Positions 1 to 10,774 of a DNA stretch of 64,000 nt are shown here, in pieces (position 1 is the first letter of the stretch; every line of letters starts with the position of its first letter). The notes beneath the pieces were generated by a model. The model had not been told where the DNA came from, ran no database searches, and worked only from the letters and a program-made list of their open reading frames with translations. Source of the stretch: Gossypium raimondii (lineage: Eukaryota; Streptophyta; Magnoliopsida; Malvales; Malvaceae); assembly GCF_025698545.1 (NCBI RefSeq), contig NC_068569.1:25110001-25174000 (forward strand), given 5' to 3'. The position numbers and the translations under genes are program-made.

Positions 1-296
1 TTAAATGAAAATTGCTAGTGATAGGATTTGAATTGTGAGCATGAGAAATTGTGAATTGAATAAAAAGAAATGAAGCATTGAATTGCATGAGTATGTATCG
101 AGTCTCGTAGGCCCTATTTATTATAAATATAATATTTTGAGGATATATTGTGAAGAATTATAAAAGCATGTTAATTATTTAAAAGTTTTAATTTAGATGA
201 AATTTTATAACTCGGTTCAATACGTTTACAAGTGTATGTGTTCTAGTAATGCCTCGTACCCTATTTCGGTGTTGAATACGAGTAAGGGGTGTTACA
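1..296 (+). mobile_element. 3' end of a gypsy-type LTR, entering from the left edge
   Basis: The stretch ends in GGGGTGTTACA at 286-296, a typical plant Ty3/gypsy LTR terminus, and directly abuts copia coding sequence read on the other strand from about 300. The copia frame (a conserved block ending RNLISLSTL) stops being recognisable exactly at this junction, so the gypsy LTR appears to have inserted into an older copia element. The 5' end of the LTR lies outside the window, so I cannot say whether it is solo or part of a full element, nor check its target-site duplication (the right-hand copy would be AGAGT at 297-301). Confidence 0.6.
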
Positions 297-1448
297 AGAG
301 TACTCAACGAAATTAAATTTCTCTTTAATTCTGGAACATGTCGTGTGTCACTAAGTATTCTGACAACTCCATCAAACATATTAACTTTAATTGTTCCAAC
401 ACCTGTAATTCTACATGAAACATTATTTCCCATCAAAACAACACCTTCAGACACTGTTTCGTAAGTTGTAAACCAATCCCGATTGGGACTCATGTAGAAG
501 GTGCAACCCGAATCAAGGATCCACTCTTCGCTCACTTTAGAATTGTTGATAGAAGCGACTAGAAGTTCATCATCGCTGTAGTCTTCTACAGCATCAGCTG
601 TACCGAAATTTTTTGGTTGTTTTCCATTTTGATTCGTAGCCTCCCTTTTGATCTTGTTCTGTAGCTTATAACACTCAGATTTAATGTGTCCCTTCTCCTT
701 GCAGAAGTTACAAGTTTTACCTCTGTTTGAAGACTTCGATTTATCCTTAGATTTACCATGAGAATTTTGTTCCTGTGTCCTTCCATGATCATCATCAGCA
801 TTCTGATATTGTCTTTCACGAACAATGAGACCCTCTCCCTGAGAGTCGATTTTAACCACAAGATGTTTCATCTTATCATACGAGGTTAAAGAATCACAAA
901 CCTTACCAACTGTGAGAGACTCGCGGCTATATAAAATCGTATCTCTAAAGGTTGAATAAGACGAGGGCAACAAACAAAGTAGAATCAACTCTAAATCTTC
1001 CTTATCATACTGAACCTCCATGGCCTCCAAGTTTGAGAGAATTTTTTAAACACTGTTAAGTGTTCGTGCATAGATGCACATTCCTCCAAACGATGAGCAT
1101 AAAGACGCTGCTTCATATACAGCTTGCTAGTTAGAGTTTTCGACATACATATTTGTTCCAACCTCTTCCATAATCTAGCGGCGGTCTTCTCCTTCATCAC
1201 ATCCTGCAAAATTTCGTTATACAAATGCAGATTTAATTATGCTAATGCCTTTCAATCCTTGCTCTTCTTCTATTCCTCCGTCAATGTTGAAGGCATCTTA
1301 TCCACCCTTAGCAGGGCTTCCTCTAAGTCCATCTGTGCAAGAACTGCTGCATCTTTATCTGCACAACGCGAATCTGGTGTTGCGATCCAACAACGAAATT
1401 TCATACTTCAAATACGCAATTACCGTGATTGAGATGAACAACCCAGGA
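297..1448 (-). pseudogene. Ty1/copia gag-pol remnant (gag, zinc knuckle, protease start)
   Basis: On the minus strand the order is gag (UBN2-type, about 1390-1000, with block LYMKQRLYAHRLEEC), then a CCHC zinc knuckle at about 710-675 (C-x2-C-x4-H-x4-C within CNFCKEKGHIKSEC), then the protease active-site block WILDSGCTFYMSP near 490-525. The reading frame is broken by stops near 1200-1290 and by a frameshift near 1020, and it is cut at about 297 by the neighbouring gypsy LTR, so integrase, reverse transcriptase and RNase H are missing here. The order gag-knuckle-protease and the adjacent primer-binding site at 1449-1460 identify it as copia. It is a dead fragment. Confidence 0.85.
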
Positions 1449-1460
1449 GCTTTGATACCA
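1449..1460 (-). promoter_or_regulatory. Primer-binding site of the left copia element
   Basis: The minus strand reads TGGTATCAAAGC immediately inside the LTR terminus. This is the usual copia primer-binding site complementary to initiator methionine tRNA. It fixes the LTR edge at about 1464, where the plus strand begins TGTAAAA (the minus LTR ends in ...TTTTACA). Confidence 0.7.
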
Positions 1461-1463
1461 ATT

Positions 1464-1960
1464 TGTAAAAATAAAATAAAATAGAATATCGGTAATGACA
1501 ATATATCACAAAGAAAATAGAAATAAAATAAAGAACACAAATTTTTACGTGAAAACCCTTTTGGGAAAAAAAACCTCGAGTAGAAGAGAAGAAAATTTAT
1601 TATGTCGAATTCGAATGATTACAAAAGTAGACTATATCTATTTATAGGCTTGCAAAACCATATTCTAATAGGAGTGTAGTAAAATTGAAACAGCTTATTC
1701 TGGCAGAGGAGAAGAAAATTCACTATGTCGAATTCGAATAATTACAAGAGAAGTAGACTATATATATTTATAGGCTTGTAAAACCATATTCTAATTAGAG
1801 TGTAATAAAATTGAAACACCTTATTCTAATCAATATTAAATAGATGAAGTTTAATAAGGTTTAAAAACCTAATTCTAAAATAAAATAAAATAAATATAAT
1901 TCTATAAGAATTTTACTTTTATTTTATTTTATCACCGTATTTTATTTAAATAAAGATTCA
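1464..1960 (-). repeat. 5' LTR of the left copia element (distal end uncertain)
   Basis: The LTR starts, as read towards the right, with TGTAAAA beside the primer-binding site. It contains two TATA boxes on the minus strand (TATAAATAG at 1639-1647 and TATAAATATATA at about 1763-1772), because a segment of about 123 bp is tandemly duplicated (1583-1705 and 1706-1828). The outer end is not certain: no clear TG...CA partner or target-site duplication could be fixed, and 1960 is only where the similarity to LTR-like sequence fades. Confidence 0.45.
1583..1828. repeat. Two-copy tandem repeat, period 123 bp, inside a copia LTR
   Basis: The block GAAGAAAATT...TATGTCGAATTCGAAT starts at 1588 and again at 1711. 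The copies stay aligned through the TATA region, the TTTATAGGCTTG block, the CCATATTCTAAT block and the AAAATTGAAACA block. Copy-to-copy differences are scattered substitutions, so the duplication is not brand new. It doubles the core promoter of the LTR. Confidence 0.8.
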
Positions 1961-3139
1961 GTCACTTAATTCTAAGAGTGTATATGAAGTATAATAAGAA
2001 AATTAGAAGATATATATAAAAAGAAATGAGACACATGGTAATTTTATAATTTATTGAGTTAAAAGAATGTACTACTAATGTACCAAATATTTATCCTTGA
2101 AATATATATGAAAAATATTTAAAAAATATCCATAAACCTAAAAATGTACACTAACATAGACAAATATTAATTAGTACCAAAACAAAAACAATCCATCGAT
2201 ACGATACTTAAAAACCTTGAGGTAAATCACCAAGTCGAACAGTGAACAAGATGTTAAAGTTGAAAAAAACCTAAAGCCTCAAATATCAACCTCGAAGTTT
2301 TATTTTATATATAATATATAGTAAAACTAAAACAAAAAATTAGCATCAATTCAAGGGGCATGCATAATTATAATAGCATTTCATCTCATGCACAACTAGT
2401 TTAAATTTACAAGTCTATAGGCAGTGCTAACTGTATAAACAATTTTGAGTTTAAATTCCTTATCCTCTTGAATTACAAGTATTTGGAATTTAACCTACTC
2501 GTGTTTCCGATCTTCAAATGAAACATTATCCACACTGCACAAGCCCGCATCGTTTAAGTTCCTAGTCTTCCTGCATTACAAGAATCAGATGGATGAATCT
2601 CTACTAGCAAATAGATAAACAAGTTGATACTACATAAAAGGATGAGCATATACCTATACTTTACATGCTAGTATTCAGTTCATTCTCAGTTCAAGCACAG
2701 TGCTTCTCCAGCTCTCTCATTGAAGTATCACTGCCCCTTGAGCTGTTGTTTCATTTTTCACTCACCAAAATCTTACTTATTTCAATCTTGTTATTCCTCA
2801 TCTACGGACATTACAACAAATTACATTTGGTTATCAAAAAATTAAAAAAAAGAACATGATAAGCTTCAGATTTCAGATTCTTAGTTTTATACTTTTATTC
2901 TCTATCTTTACTGATCTTCTGGTAAAAGCAGTGATTGTTTTCTTTTTGGAAGTATTTAAGGATTATTTAACTATCCCAGGCCAAAACAAGAACAGAAAAA
3001 GAAGCAAAGGTATGCAGATCAGCATTTTCTGGTCTCCGTATAAGCACATTAGATACAGGAAGCAACCATCAATAATTAGTTTTGAGAGAAAACAGAGCAT
3101 TTAAAGTAAATAAGTTGAATCATGAATTCATGATTCTGA
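1961..3139. other. Intergenic stretch without recognised gene
   Basis: AT-rich sequence. Short open frames near 2665-3104 have no recognisable domain or codon pattern, and no splice-compatible partners were found. It lies downstream of the 3' end of the exonuclease gene, which ends at 3861 on the minus strand. I see nothing specific here. Confidence 0.5.
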
Positions 3140-3720
3140 AAAGGGTGTAAATGAGATAATTGTACTTGTAAGCTATTTGAGTTCAATTCAAAAAAAGCTC
3201 AAATTCAATTTGATCTTTGTTGAGCAGAGCTCAAACTTGAGCTATTGAGTGACCCGAGTTCGAGCTATTCAGGAGCCTAATCAAACTTTTTATTCATAAT
3301 ATTATTTAACATTAAATTACTACTTTTCCCTTAAAATATATAAACTTAAACCCAAACCCTAAATTTTGTTTTCTAATTTCTTCCCTTCAGCCCTTCTTCT
3401 CTCCCTTGTGTCTCTCCGTAAAATCACTTCTTCCTTTCACTTCTTTTTTATTTTTTTTATTACTACATCAGCTTTAAAAAATTCGTTATTTAAATAAATA
3501 AAAAAGAACGTATACAAAATGAGCACGAGAATGTAAATAGCATACACAAGGCTAATTGAGCCAAGCTTGAAAAGTTTGATGTTTTTTAAGCTGAGCTCAG
3601 CTTAAATGATTGTGTCCAATAAGTCTTGAGCTGAGTTTTGAGCAGCCAGTCTCAAATCAAGCTCGAGCTCGAGTTTCTTACTATTCAAGCTCAGCCTGAC
3701 GCTATTAAAGACCTAATTCA
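3140..3720. repeat. GAGCTC-rich element with inverted arms (MITE-like candidate)
   Basis: Both flanks (about 3160-3290 and 3560-3715) are made of AAGCTCAAA, TTGAGC and GCTCGAGCTCGAG words in opposite orientation, around an unrelated AT-rich centre with runs of T. The right arm holds the self-complementary GCTCGAGCTCGAG at about 3660-3673; the left arm holds CGAGTTCGAGCTATTC near 3250-3265 against TACTATTCAAGCTCAGC in the right arm. No target-site duplication could be fixed. Such GAGCTCGAG-type elements are common in plant genomes. The family assignment is inference. Confidence 0.4.
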
Positions 3721-3860
3721 GGAGACACCAAAAGTAATCTTGAAAATTAGAAACTGCCAAGAATGTATGCTATGCAATACAGCAGACACCAAGTCATTTA
3801 ATTTCCAGATTAGTCTTTTATGTAATCATGTAATATTGGAACCTTACCAGCACTTGGGGC

Positions 3861-6800
3861 TTAACCATTTGAGAAATTAGATCTACTTTCACGAGTAGAT
3901 TTATTAGTTTCTTCCAACAGTCTAAAAAAGTTAGATAAAACATTTGCATCGTTACTTGTGTCCCTTTCAAGCAACCATTCTTCTTGAAGATGAACATCAA
4001 CGTCCCTGTAGAATAAATGGGGAAACTTTGGAAATCAAGAACCACATATAATTAAGGAACAAAACCACAGGGAGACTTTGACCATAAGGAAGGAAATATG
4101 TTACCTCCTCAAGGCTAGGACTTCATAATTTCTCCACAGATAATCAGCATACTTTGTGAGGGCCTCTTGTGCATACTGTCTGCCAACAGTTCTCACTGAT
4201 GCTGCATTTAGTAAGTTTTCCAGTGAACCATGCTTTTTTAAAAGCTTTAAGGCAGTTCTCCGACCAAAACCAGGAACCAAATGTTGAATCCCAGGAACGC
4301 CATCAACCTCGTCACCCATGATGCATCCTACAAAATTACTTAATGATTACTTATGCACATCATCCTAAAGGTGGTCTAGAACACTAGGAAGAAATAAGGA
4401 TACGCAAAGTCAAGGAACATTCATTTACCGAAAACCAAAAATATGTATTTTTCAAATTACAGTTTCCTAAATAAGGAATATTGTGTGTGTATTAGCTAAG
4501 ATTCTGTCAATATTTCAATGATTGTTATCCCTAACTTTAAGGCTGTTTTTTAGGGTCAACATTCCTAGAATTAGTCTGTTTCCTAATATAGAGTTTCCTA
4601 GGTTAGGCTCACTAAGTGTATATATATCAGTGTAATGTCTTGTGAATAAAAAAGCTTGATTTTAACATGGTACCAGAGCCGTTTTTTAGCTCAATTTCTG
4701 AGATTTTTTTTATTCTTTGTCTGGCAACTTCTCATTCTCGATCAACCCTCAAGCCTATAGAATTTGCTCAAAAGCAACATGGCTGAAACTGTCAAAACCA
4801 GCAACACTGGGGATATCTCAGAAGTTTCTGTGAACAACTCAAACCCAACAAGTGAGTTGCAGAACATCCAAGCAGCTTACAGGTTAAATGGGAAGAATTA
4901 CCTGAAGTGGTCTCAACTGGTTCGTACGTTCTTGAAGGGAAGAGGAAAGCTGAGTCACCTATTCGGAACTGGACCTAAGGAAGGAGATCCTAAGTTTGAT
5001 GCTTGGGATGAACAAGACTCTATGGTAATGTCTTGGTTATGGAACTCTATGATGCCAGAAATTAGTGATACATGCATGTTTCTTAACACAGCCAAAGAAA
5101 AATGGGAAGCTGTGAAACATACTTATTCTAAAGTTCGAGATGCTGCCTGAATTTATGAAATCAAGACAAAGATTTCATCTACCAAGCAAGGAAGTTGGTC
5201 AATCACAGAGTATTCAAATCTGTTGCAAAGCTTATGGCAAGAGATGGATCACTACCAATGCATTCAGATGAAGTGCAGTGAAGATGCAGCACTCCTGAAA
5301 AGTTTCGTTGAAAAGGATCAATTTATGATTTTCTTGCTGGATTAAATGTTGAGTTTGATGCAATAAGAGTTCAAATACTAGGAAAAGAGGTTCTACCATC
5401 ACTAAATGAGACAATTGCGATTGTTCGTGCTGAGGAAGGAAGAAGAGGAGTTATGATTGAGAATAGTCAGGTGGATAGTTCAGCATTGGTTACAAAAGTT
5501 GTAAATGAGAGGAGATTTGGCCTGGAACAGCCAACTAGCAAAGATAGTAGGCAGACAGAACTTACAAGGCCTATTAACAGGGATTCCTTATGGTGCACCT
5601 ACTGCAAAAAGCCCCGTCACACTAAAGAAAGATGCTGGAAACTCCATGGGAAGCCACAGACAACGAGTAAAAATTTTTCAAAAAAAAGTGGACAACCAAA
5701 AGGACAAGGGAAAGCACATACAGCAAGACAGCTAGCTAGAGTCAAGAATCATCTGTTGAGTTCAATAAAGAAGAAATTAAGAAGTTGAAGAATCTGCTGA
5801 GATCATTGGAAAAATCTTCTTCAACAGGTACTTATAGTTTGGCTTTTTCAGGTATATCCTCTTCTCAATATTCTAAAGTCTCGGATATACCCATCAAAAG
5901 TTCTTGGGTCATTGACTCAGGAGCTACAAACCACATGACCCATTCCTCACAAAAATTTGTTTCATATACACCTTGCCTAGTAATAGAAAGATAACAGTAA
6001 CCGATGGTTCTGTGATCACAATGGCTGGTCAGGGTGATATTGTTATAAACAAAACTCTTACTTTTAGAAATGTCCTTCATGTTCCAAAACTGTTTAACAA
6101 TCTTCTATCCATCTAAAAAATTACCAAAGACTCTAATTGTAGTGTGGTTTTCTATCCCAATCGATGTGTTTTTCAAGAACAGAATACGAGGAGGATGATT
6201 GGACATGCAAAGGAAGTAAATGGCCTATACTATCTTGAAGAATCCAGTGGACAAGTTAGTGATTTGAATTCCTCACCTTTATCATTCATCTCAGAATCTG
6301 TTAAAACCAATAAAGACCAAATTTGGCTCCATCACCTCCGCCTTGGTCATCCATTTTTTAGAGTCCTTAAAGTTATGTTTCCTTCATTGTTCAAAGGGTC
6401 AACTGTTGAAAATTTTCATTCTCGGTCTTCTGCCCAGCCAAACACTCAGTCCTTGCCTGCCAACCAGCCTGCCCAACTCGAAACTATGCAGCCCGAAACA
6501 GAGCCTAATACACCCAAATCACAAGAAGGGATTCAAGACACTACTCGTCCTTTACTGGTTTACTCAAGGAATAAGGCACCGGTGCAAGTTCAATCATCTT
6601 TTTCTTCTATACAATCAGCTACTATACAACCCGAGGTACTTGCTGAAACTACTTTAAATACTAATACTGAAACTACTGAAAATTCAAATCAGAGAGACTA
6701 TGATTTTCCCATTACTATTAGAAAAGGGACTTGGTGAAATTACCGAGAGGAAAGAAACCAGTGGGATGTCGATGGGTGTTCATAATGAAATATAAGTCAG

Positions 6801-9800
6801 ATGGTTCTTTGGAGAGGTACAAAACAAGATTGGTTGCTAAAGGGTACACTCAAATGTATGGAATAGACTACCTTGAGACATTTGCTCCTATTGCAAAGAT
6901 GAACACTGTGAGAGTGTTGTTTTCACTAGCTGCCAATCGAGGCTGGAAATTACAGCAATTTGACATCAAAAACGCCTTTTTACATGGTGATCTTGAGGAG
7001 GAAGTCTATATGGATGTTTCACCAAGATTCGATCCAAATACATGACAGGTAGTTTGCAGACTAAAAAAAGCTTTGTATGGACTAAAACAGTTCCCGAGAG
7101 CTTGGTTTGGAAGGTTTACCAAAGTAATGCTCAAGTTGGCCAAGGAGATCACACTCTATTTGTAAAACACTCATCTTCAGGGGGAGTGACTGCTTTATTA
7201 GTCTACGTAGATGACATTATAGTGACTGGTGATGATCTGGAAGGAATGGAGAATTTAAAGAAATGCCTAGTAAAAGAATTTGAAGTCAAAGAGCTCGGTA
7301 AGTTAAAATATTTTCTCGGTATTGAAGTGGCACATTCTCGGGAAGGAATCTTCATATCTCAGCAAAAATACATAATTGATTTGTTGACAAAGACGGGCAA
7401 GTTGGGATGCAAACCAGCAGAGACACCCATAAAGGTTAACCATAGACTTGAAGATGCACTAGAAGATGCAGTAGTTGATAAAGGTTCATATCAAGGACTT
7501 GTGGGGAAGCTCACCTACTTGTCACATACTAGACCGAATATTGCCTATGCAGTCGGTGTTGTAAGTCAATTCATTCACAACCCCAAAGAATCACATCTTA
7601 GAGCCGTGTATCAAATTCTACAGTACTTAAAGGGCACACCAGGTAGAGGAATTTTATTTAAGAAAGGGGAGATGTTAACCCTTGAAGCCTATACTGAGGC
7701 AGATTATGCAGGGTCTATTGTTGATAGAAAATCAACCTCGGGCTATTGCACTTTCCTAGGAGGCAACTTTGTGACTTGGAGGAATAAAAAACATAATGTT
7801 GTGGCTAAATCTAGTGAAGAAGCTGAATTTAGGGAGATGGCACTCGGGATTTGTGAGTATTATGGCTGAAAATCATTTTGGAAGATTTGAAGATCAAGTG
7901 GGAAGGTCCAATGAAGTTGAATTGTGATAATAAGTCTGCTATCAATATTGCACATAATCCAGTTCAACATGATCGTACGAAGCACGTTGAGGTTGACAGA
8001 CATTTTATAAAAGAAAAGCTTGACAGTGGCTTAATTTGCACTCCGTTTGTGTCCACTGATAGTCAACTGGCAGATATACTTACCAAAGGATTGTCTGGGA
8101 AGTTCTTTCAGAAACTAGTAAGCAAGTTGAGAATGGATGATATCCACTTCCCAGCTTGAGGGGGAGTGTCAGATTACAGTTTCATAAGGAATATTGTGTG
8201 TGTATTAGCTAGGATCCTGTAAATATTTCAATCATTGTTATCCCTAACTTTAAGGCTGTTTTTTAGGGTCAACATTCCTAGAATTAGTCTGTTTTTCAGT
8301 GTAATTTCTTATGAATAAAAAAGCCTGATTTTAACAGTATTGGAGAGCAATATATTCTTCTTATCACACAAGTCACTAGCAGAATATCCCTTCGGTCTGG
8401 AATCATTAAAGAATATGATCTAAGTACTACCTTTTTTACTTTTATATAATGGAACTTCCATGTTAAGTTTCAATTCTCAAAAATGTATTTACTATAAATC
8501 TTAAAAGTAATGGAGGAAAACCAACATAAATCAATCCCCTATGTGTGATAACTAGCTGGTTTAACTTGATCGGGATTGATTCTTCCTCTCAAAGTTGTTA
8601 TGGAACAGGCACTGCGTCATGCCATACTCCACACCATTACTTCTCCAAAAGAATGAAACTAAAGTAATCCTAGTAAATACATTTCAAACATAAAGTGGGT
8701 AGTTTCAGGTTATTTATCTTACAGGACCAGGTACTGCATGCCTAAAATAACACTACTAAAATATTTTACAGCCGTAAAGAGTAGCCAAAAAGCTATAGCA
8801 TCGAACATAATTTATCAACATGAATACAAATATGTTTAAAATTATATCAACGGTTTAATAATTGCAGTCTTGCTATCACCAAAAAATATTTGGTATGAAA
8901 ACTTACTAAGGCTCAAGTCAGACTGTGGATCACAATTATATTGAGCCATGTAGTGCTTCAGAGTATAAAAGGACCACCGCTTCAACTCCACCAGAGGCAT
9001 AACAATTTGAACATTTTCAGAAATCAGCTGCTTAAAATCCTTATCAGGAGAAGCAATAACCACGTGATATCCTCTTTCTAAAACTTGTTCCACCAGTGTG
9101 GCCACAACATCATCTGCTTCATTTCCTTCAACTTTTAGGACCTGAATGGTTTAGGTTATTAGATGAAACCAATAGAACAAAAAGGATAGATCAACCAAAA
9201 AATTAGTATCAACAAACCATCTGCATAATGTCCTCGGAACAACTATGACATTGAGGAATATGGTGGCATGTGGATTGAAGTCATAAGATGCAATGTTCTT
9301 TCCAACAAATAGGTATAGTTTTCTTCTAAAATAGATATATTTGAAATCTTAACAATTATTTGAATTAAGCTAGTTGCCAGTCTCTTTAGCCATCTGGTAA
9401 ATGAAACCAATCATCCTTGTTGTCCTGAAGTAAATTTAATGCAAGAACAAGTTGATTTGGCAATTTGCATACAATTGGTTTCTATATAACCTAAACAGAT
9501 TATGCTGGATACCAAAACACCACAATCATAATTGAGAGCATTCTTCCATAAATTTATAAACCATATTACTTTTATAATCTAAGCTTATAATCATTTCTAT
9601 TTCTCAGGATGAAAATAAAACTAAAGAGGTTCACTTACTGGCACATTGCATTTTCTAAGAACATCCATGATGAGCTGCTGTGATCTCCCAACTTGACCCC
9701 TGACATATTTTTTTGAAATTGTTGATTGTGGAAAGAATTTCCTCCTATGCGCTTTATATGAAGGTAATAACCGTCTTCGCAGCTCATTACAGTTGTCACC

Positions 9801-10774
9801 ATCAAAAACCTGCAACAAAAAGAGAAAAGAAGAAGAAGAAAGGTCTAACATCAACCATGTTGCTGCATCCACAAACGTAAGATTGAAGTTTGCTTTTACT
9901 TTTGCTACATCCTTTTTACATTTAATCGTTCATTCTTCAAAAATTGCTGAAAGGGAAAGCAAATTATAAATCGCAAAAGCAGCAACATCATATTTATTAA
10001 AACTGAGCAGTTAAGCAAATTGTAACACATATTCAAACATAATTTGATCATATAAAAGTAAAAGCTCGCATTTTTCTATTGACATAATAGATATTTTAAC
10101 TTTCAATTCTTCAAAAACATAAATAATTTCCTTTACATCCAAACAAACTTTTCGATTTTACTAGGAAACAAAGGACAAGCAGCATTCACCGAACGCAATC
10201 TAGGTGAACAATTTTAAAATTTCGCGAGCAATATTTGATTCTCCATACTACTAATTATTTTAAATGAGCAAAAGCGACTGTATGAAAGCAATATAAACTA
10301 AATGAAGTATTAAACACTAAAATTATTCACCAGATGCTTACTAAACTATTATGGGATAACAAAATTAAGAGATAAAAATCTTACGGCAATAACAGGGTCG
10401 GTGAGGCAGACTTGAGAGAAGAAAAGAGAAACCCAGTGACCAAAAGACTGTAAGCTTGGTTTATTTCCAGCATAACAAAGCGGATTAACGTCCAAAAAGA
10501 ATACCCTTTTCTTGCCTTTGCCCTCTTTTTTATATTTTTCAAGACATTCTCCTTCTCGCAAAACTTGTCCACCAACTGTTTGATTAAAAGACCCAAAAAC
10601 TGAGGACGAACAAGAAGCAGCAGCAACGGCGGTTCTAATCTTCCATGCTTTGGTGCTTGTTGGGACAACTTTGGTTGTCTTGTTTCTGGATTTCCCATTT
10701 GAAATTGAATTAAATGAGTTTGGGGTTAGACAAGGTGCGCGAGAAATCCAGGCTGCCACTGTAACGTCGACCAT
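3861..10774 (-). CDS. Pol I-type 5'-3' exonuclease (nuclear gene, probably organelle-targeted)
   Basis: Five exons, minus strand: 10774-10385, 9809-9639, 9141-8907, 4327-4105 and 4005-3861 (stop TAA 3863-3861). All junctions are GT...AG and keep frame, giving 387 aa. The N-terminal ~85 residues are Ser/Ala/Lys/Arg-rich without acidic clusters, as in a plastid or mitochondrial transit peptide. The nuclease core follows: FFLDVN (about 92-97), VFDGD (131-135), [19 protein letters not shown] (acidic metal site, about 191-203), SPDKDFKQL and [12 protein letters not shown] running into a helix-hairpin-helix ([20 protein letters not shown]). These are the metal-binding motifs of the DNA polymerase I 5' nuclease family; the closest relative I recall is Arabidopsis At3g52050. 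The polymerase part is absent, as usual for this plant family. Intron 3 is about 4.6 kb because of a copia insertion; without it the intron would be about 690 bp. Expected role: 5' flap or RNA-primer removal in organelle DNA maintenance (inference). Confidence 0.9.
4445..4449. repeat. Target-site duplication, left copy (GTATT)
   Basis: GTATT lies directly before the 5' LTR and recurs at 8337-8341 directly after the 3' LTR. A perfect 5-bp match of this kind is the normal insertion footprint of LTR retrotransposons and proves the element ends. Confidence 0.85.
4450..4667 (+). repeat. 5' LTR of the intronic copia element
   Basis: Begins TTTCAAATTACAG (the 3' LTR has TGTCAGATTACAG, so the terminal TG has mutated to TT) and ends ...TTTTAACA. 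It carries GTATATATATCAG near 4617-4629 as a likely TATA region and GAATAAAAAAGC near 4643-4654 as a likely polyadenylation signal. It is 48 bp longer than the 3' LTR because it keeps the segment around 4581-4628. Confidence 0.85.
4668..4680 (+). promoter_or_regulatory. Primer-binding site of the intronic copia element
   Basis: TGGTACCAGAGCC follows the LTR end CA without a gap. It resembles the standard copia site (TGGTATCAGAGC) complementary to initiator Met-tRNA. Confidence 0.8.
4779..8159 (+). pseudogene. Copia gag-pol, frameshifted, integrase core deleted
   Basis: gag starts at about 4779 (MAETVKTSN...) with block [20 protein letters not shown] and hits a stop at 5148-5150; gag sequence resumes to 5450. 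Zinc knuckle: [14 protein letters not shown] (about 5590-5635). Protease: [15 protein letters not shown] (about 5907-5950). Pre-integrase: [12 protein letters not shown] (about 6320-6357). The protein then jumps near 6400-6420 into a Pro/Gln/Thr-rich linker and the RT start [20 protein letters not shown], so the integrase DDE core is absent. RT catalytic block: [14 protein letters not shown] (about 7195-7240), RNase [15 protein letters not shown] (about 7720-7765), C-terminal block [15 protein letters not shown]. Stops at 7043-7045 and 7867-7869 split the RT/RNase H part. Confidence 0.88.
8157..8166 (+). promoter_or_regulatory. Polypurine tract of the intronic copia element
   Basis: GAGGGGGAG sits directly before the 3' LTR start TGTCAGA at 8167. 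This is the expected plus-strand primer position. Confidence 0.75.
8167..8336 (+). repeat. 3' LTR of the intronic copia element, with 48-bp deletion
   Basis: TGTCAGATTACAG...TTTTAACA, matching the 5' LTR over its whole length except for a 48-bp gap: after GTCTGTTT it resumes at TTCAGTGTAA. The missing part contains the TATA-like GTATATATATC, so the two LTRs of this element are not equivalent. The GTATT target duplication follows at 8337-8341. Confidence 0.85.

Larger units (their letters stand above)
4450..8336 (+). mobile_element. Copia retrotransposon, complete ends but defective, in intron 3 of the exonuclease gene
   Basis: A 3,887-bp element flanked by GTATT duplications, with LTRs of 218 bp (4450-4667) and 170 bp (8167-8336), a primer-binding site at 4668-4680 and a polypurine tract at about 8157-8166. 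It lies antisense to the host gene. Internal coding runs gag, zinc knuckle, protease, a stub of pre-integrase sequence, then reverse transcriptase and RNase H. The integrase catalytic core is missing, and stops or frameshifts occur in gag, before RT and inside RT/RNase H. It therefore could not move on its own. Confidence 0.92.

Noticed and set aside
2665..3104. Two hydrophobic frames that could be membrane peptides
   Set aside because: AT-rich sequence gives Phe/Leu/Ile-rich translations by chance; no conserved family or splice partner.
4764..4778. ATG at 4764 as gag start of the intronic copia element
   Set aside because: It adds five residues (MLKSN) before MAETV; the second ATG at 4779 fits the usual copia gag start better. 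The difference has no consequence, as the frame is broken.
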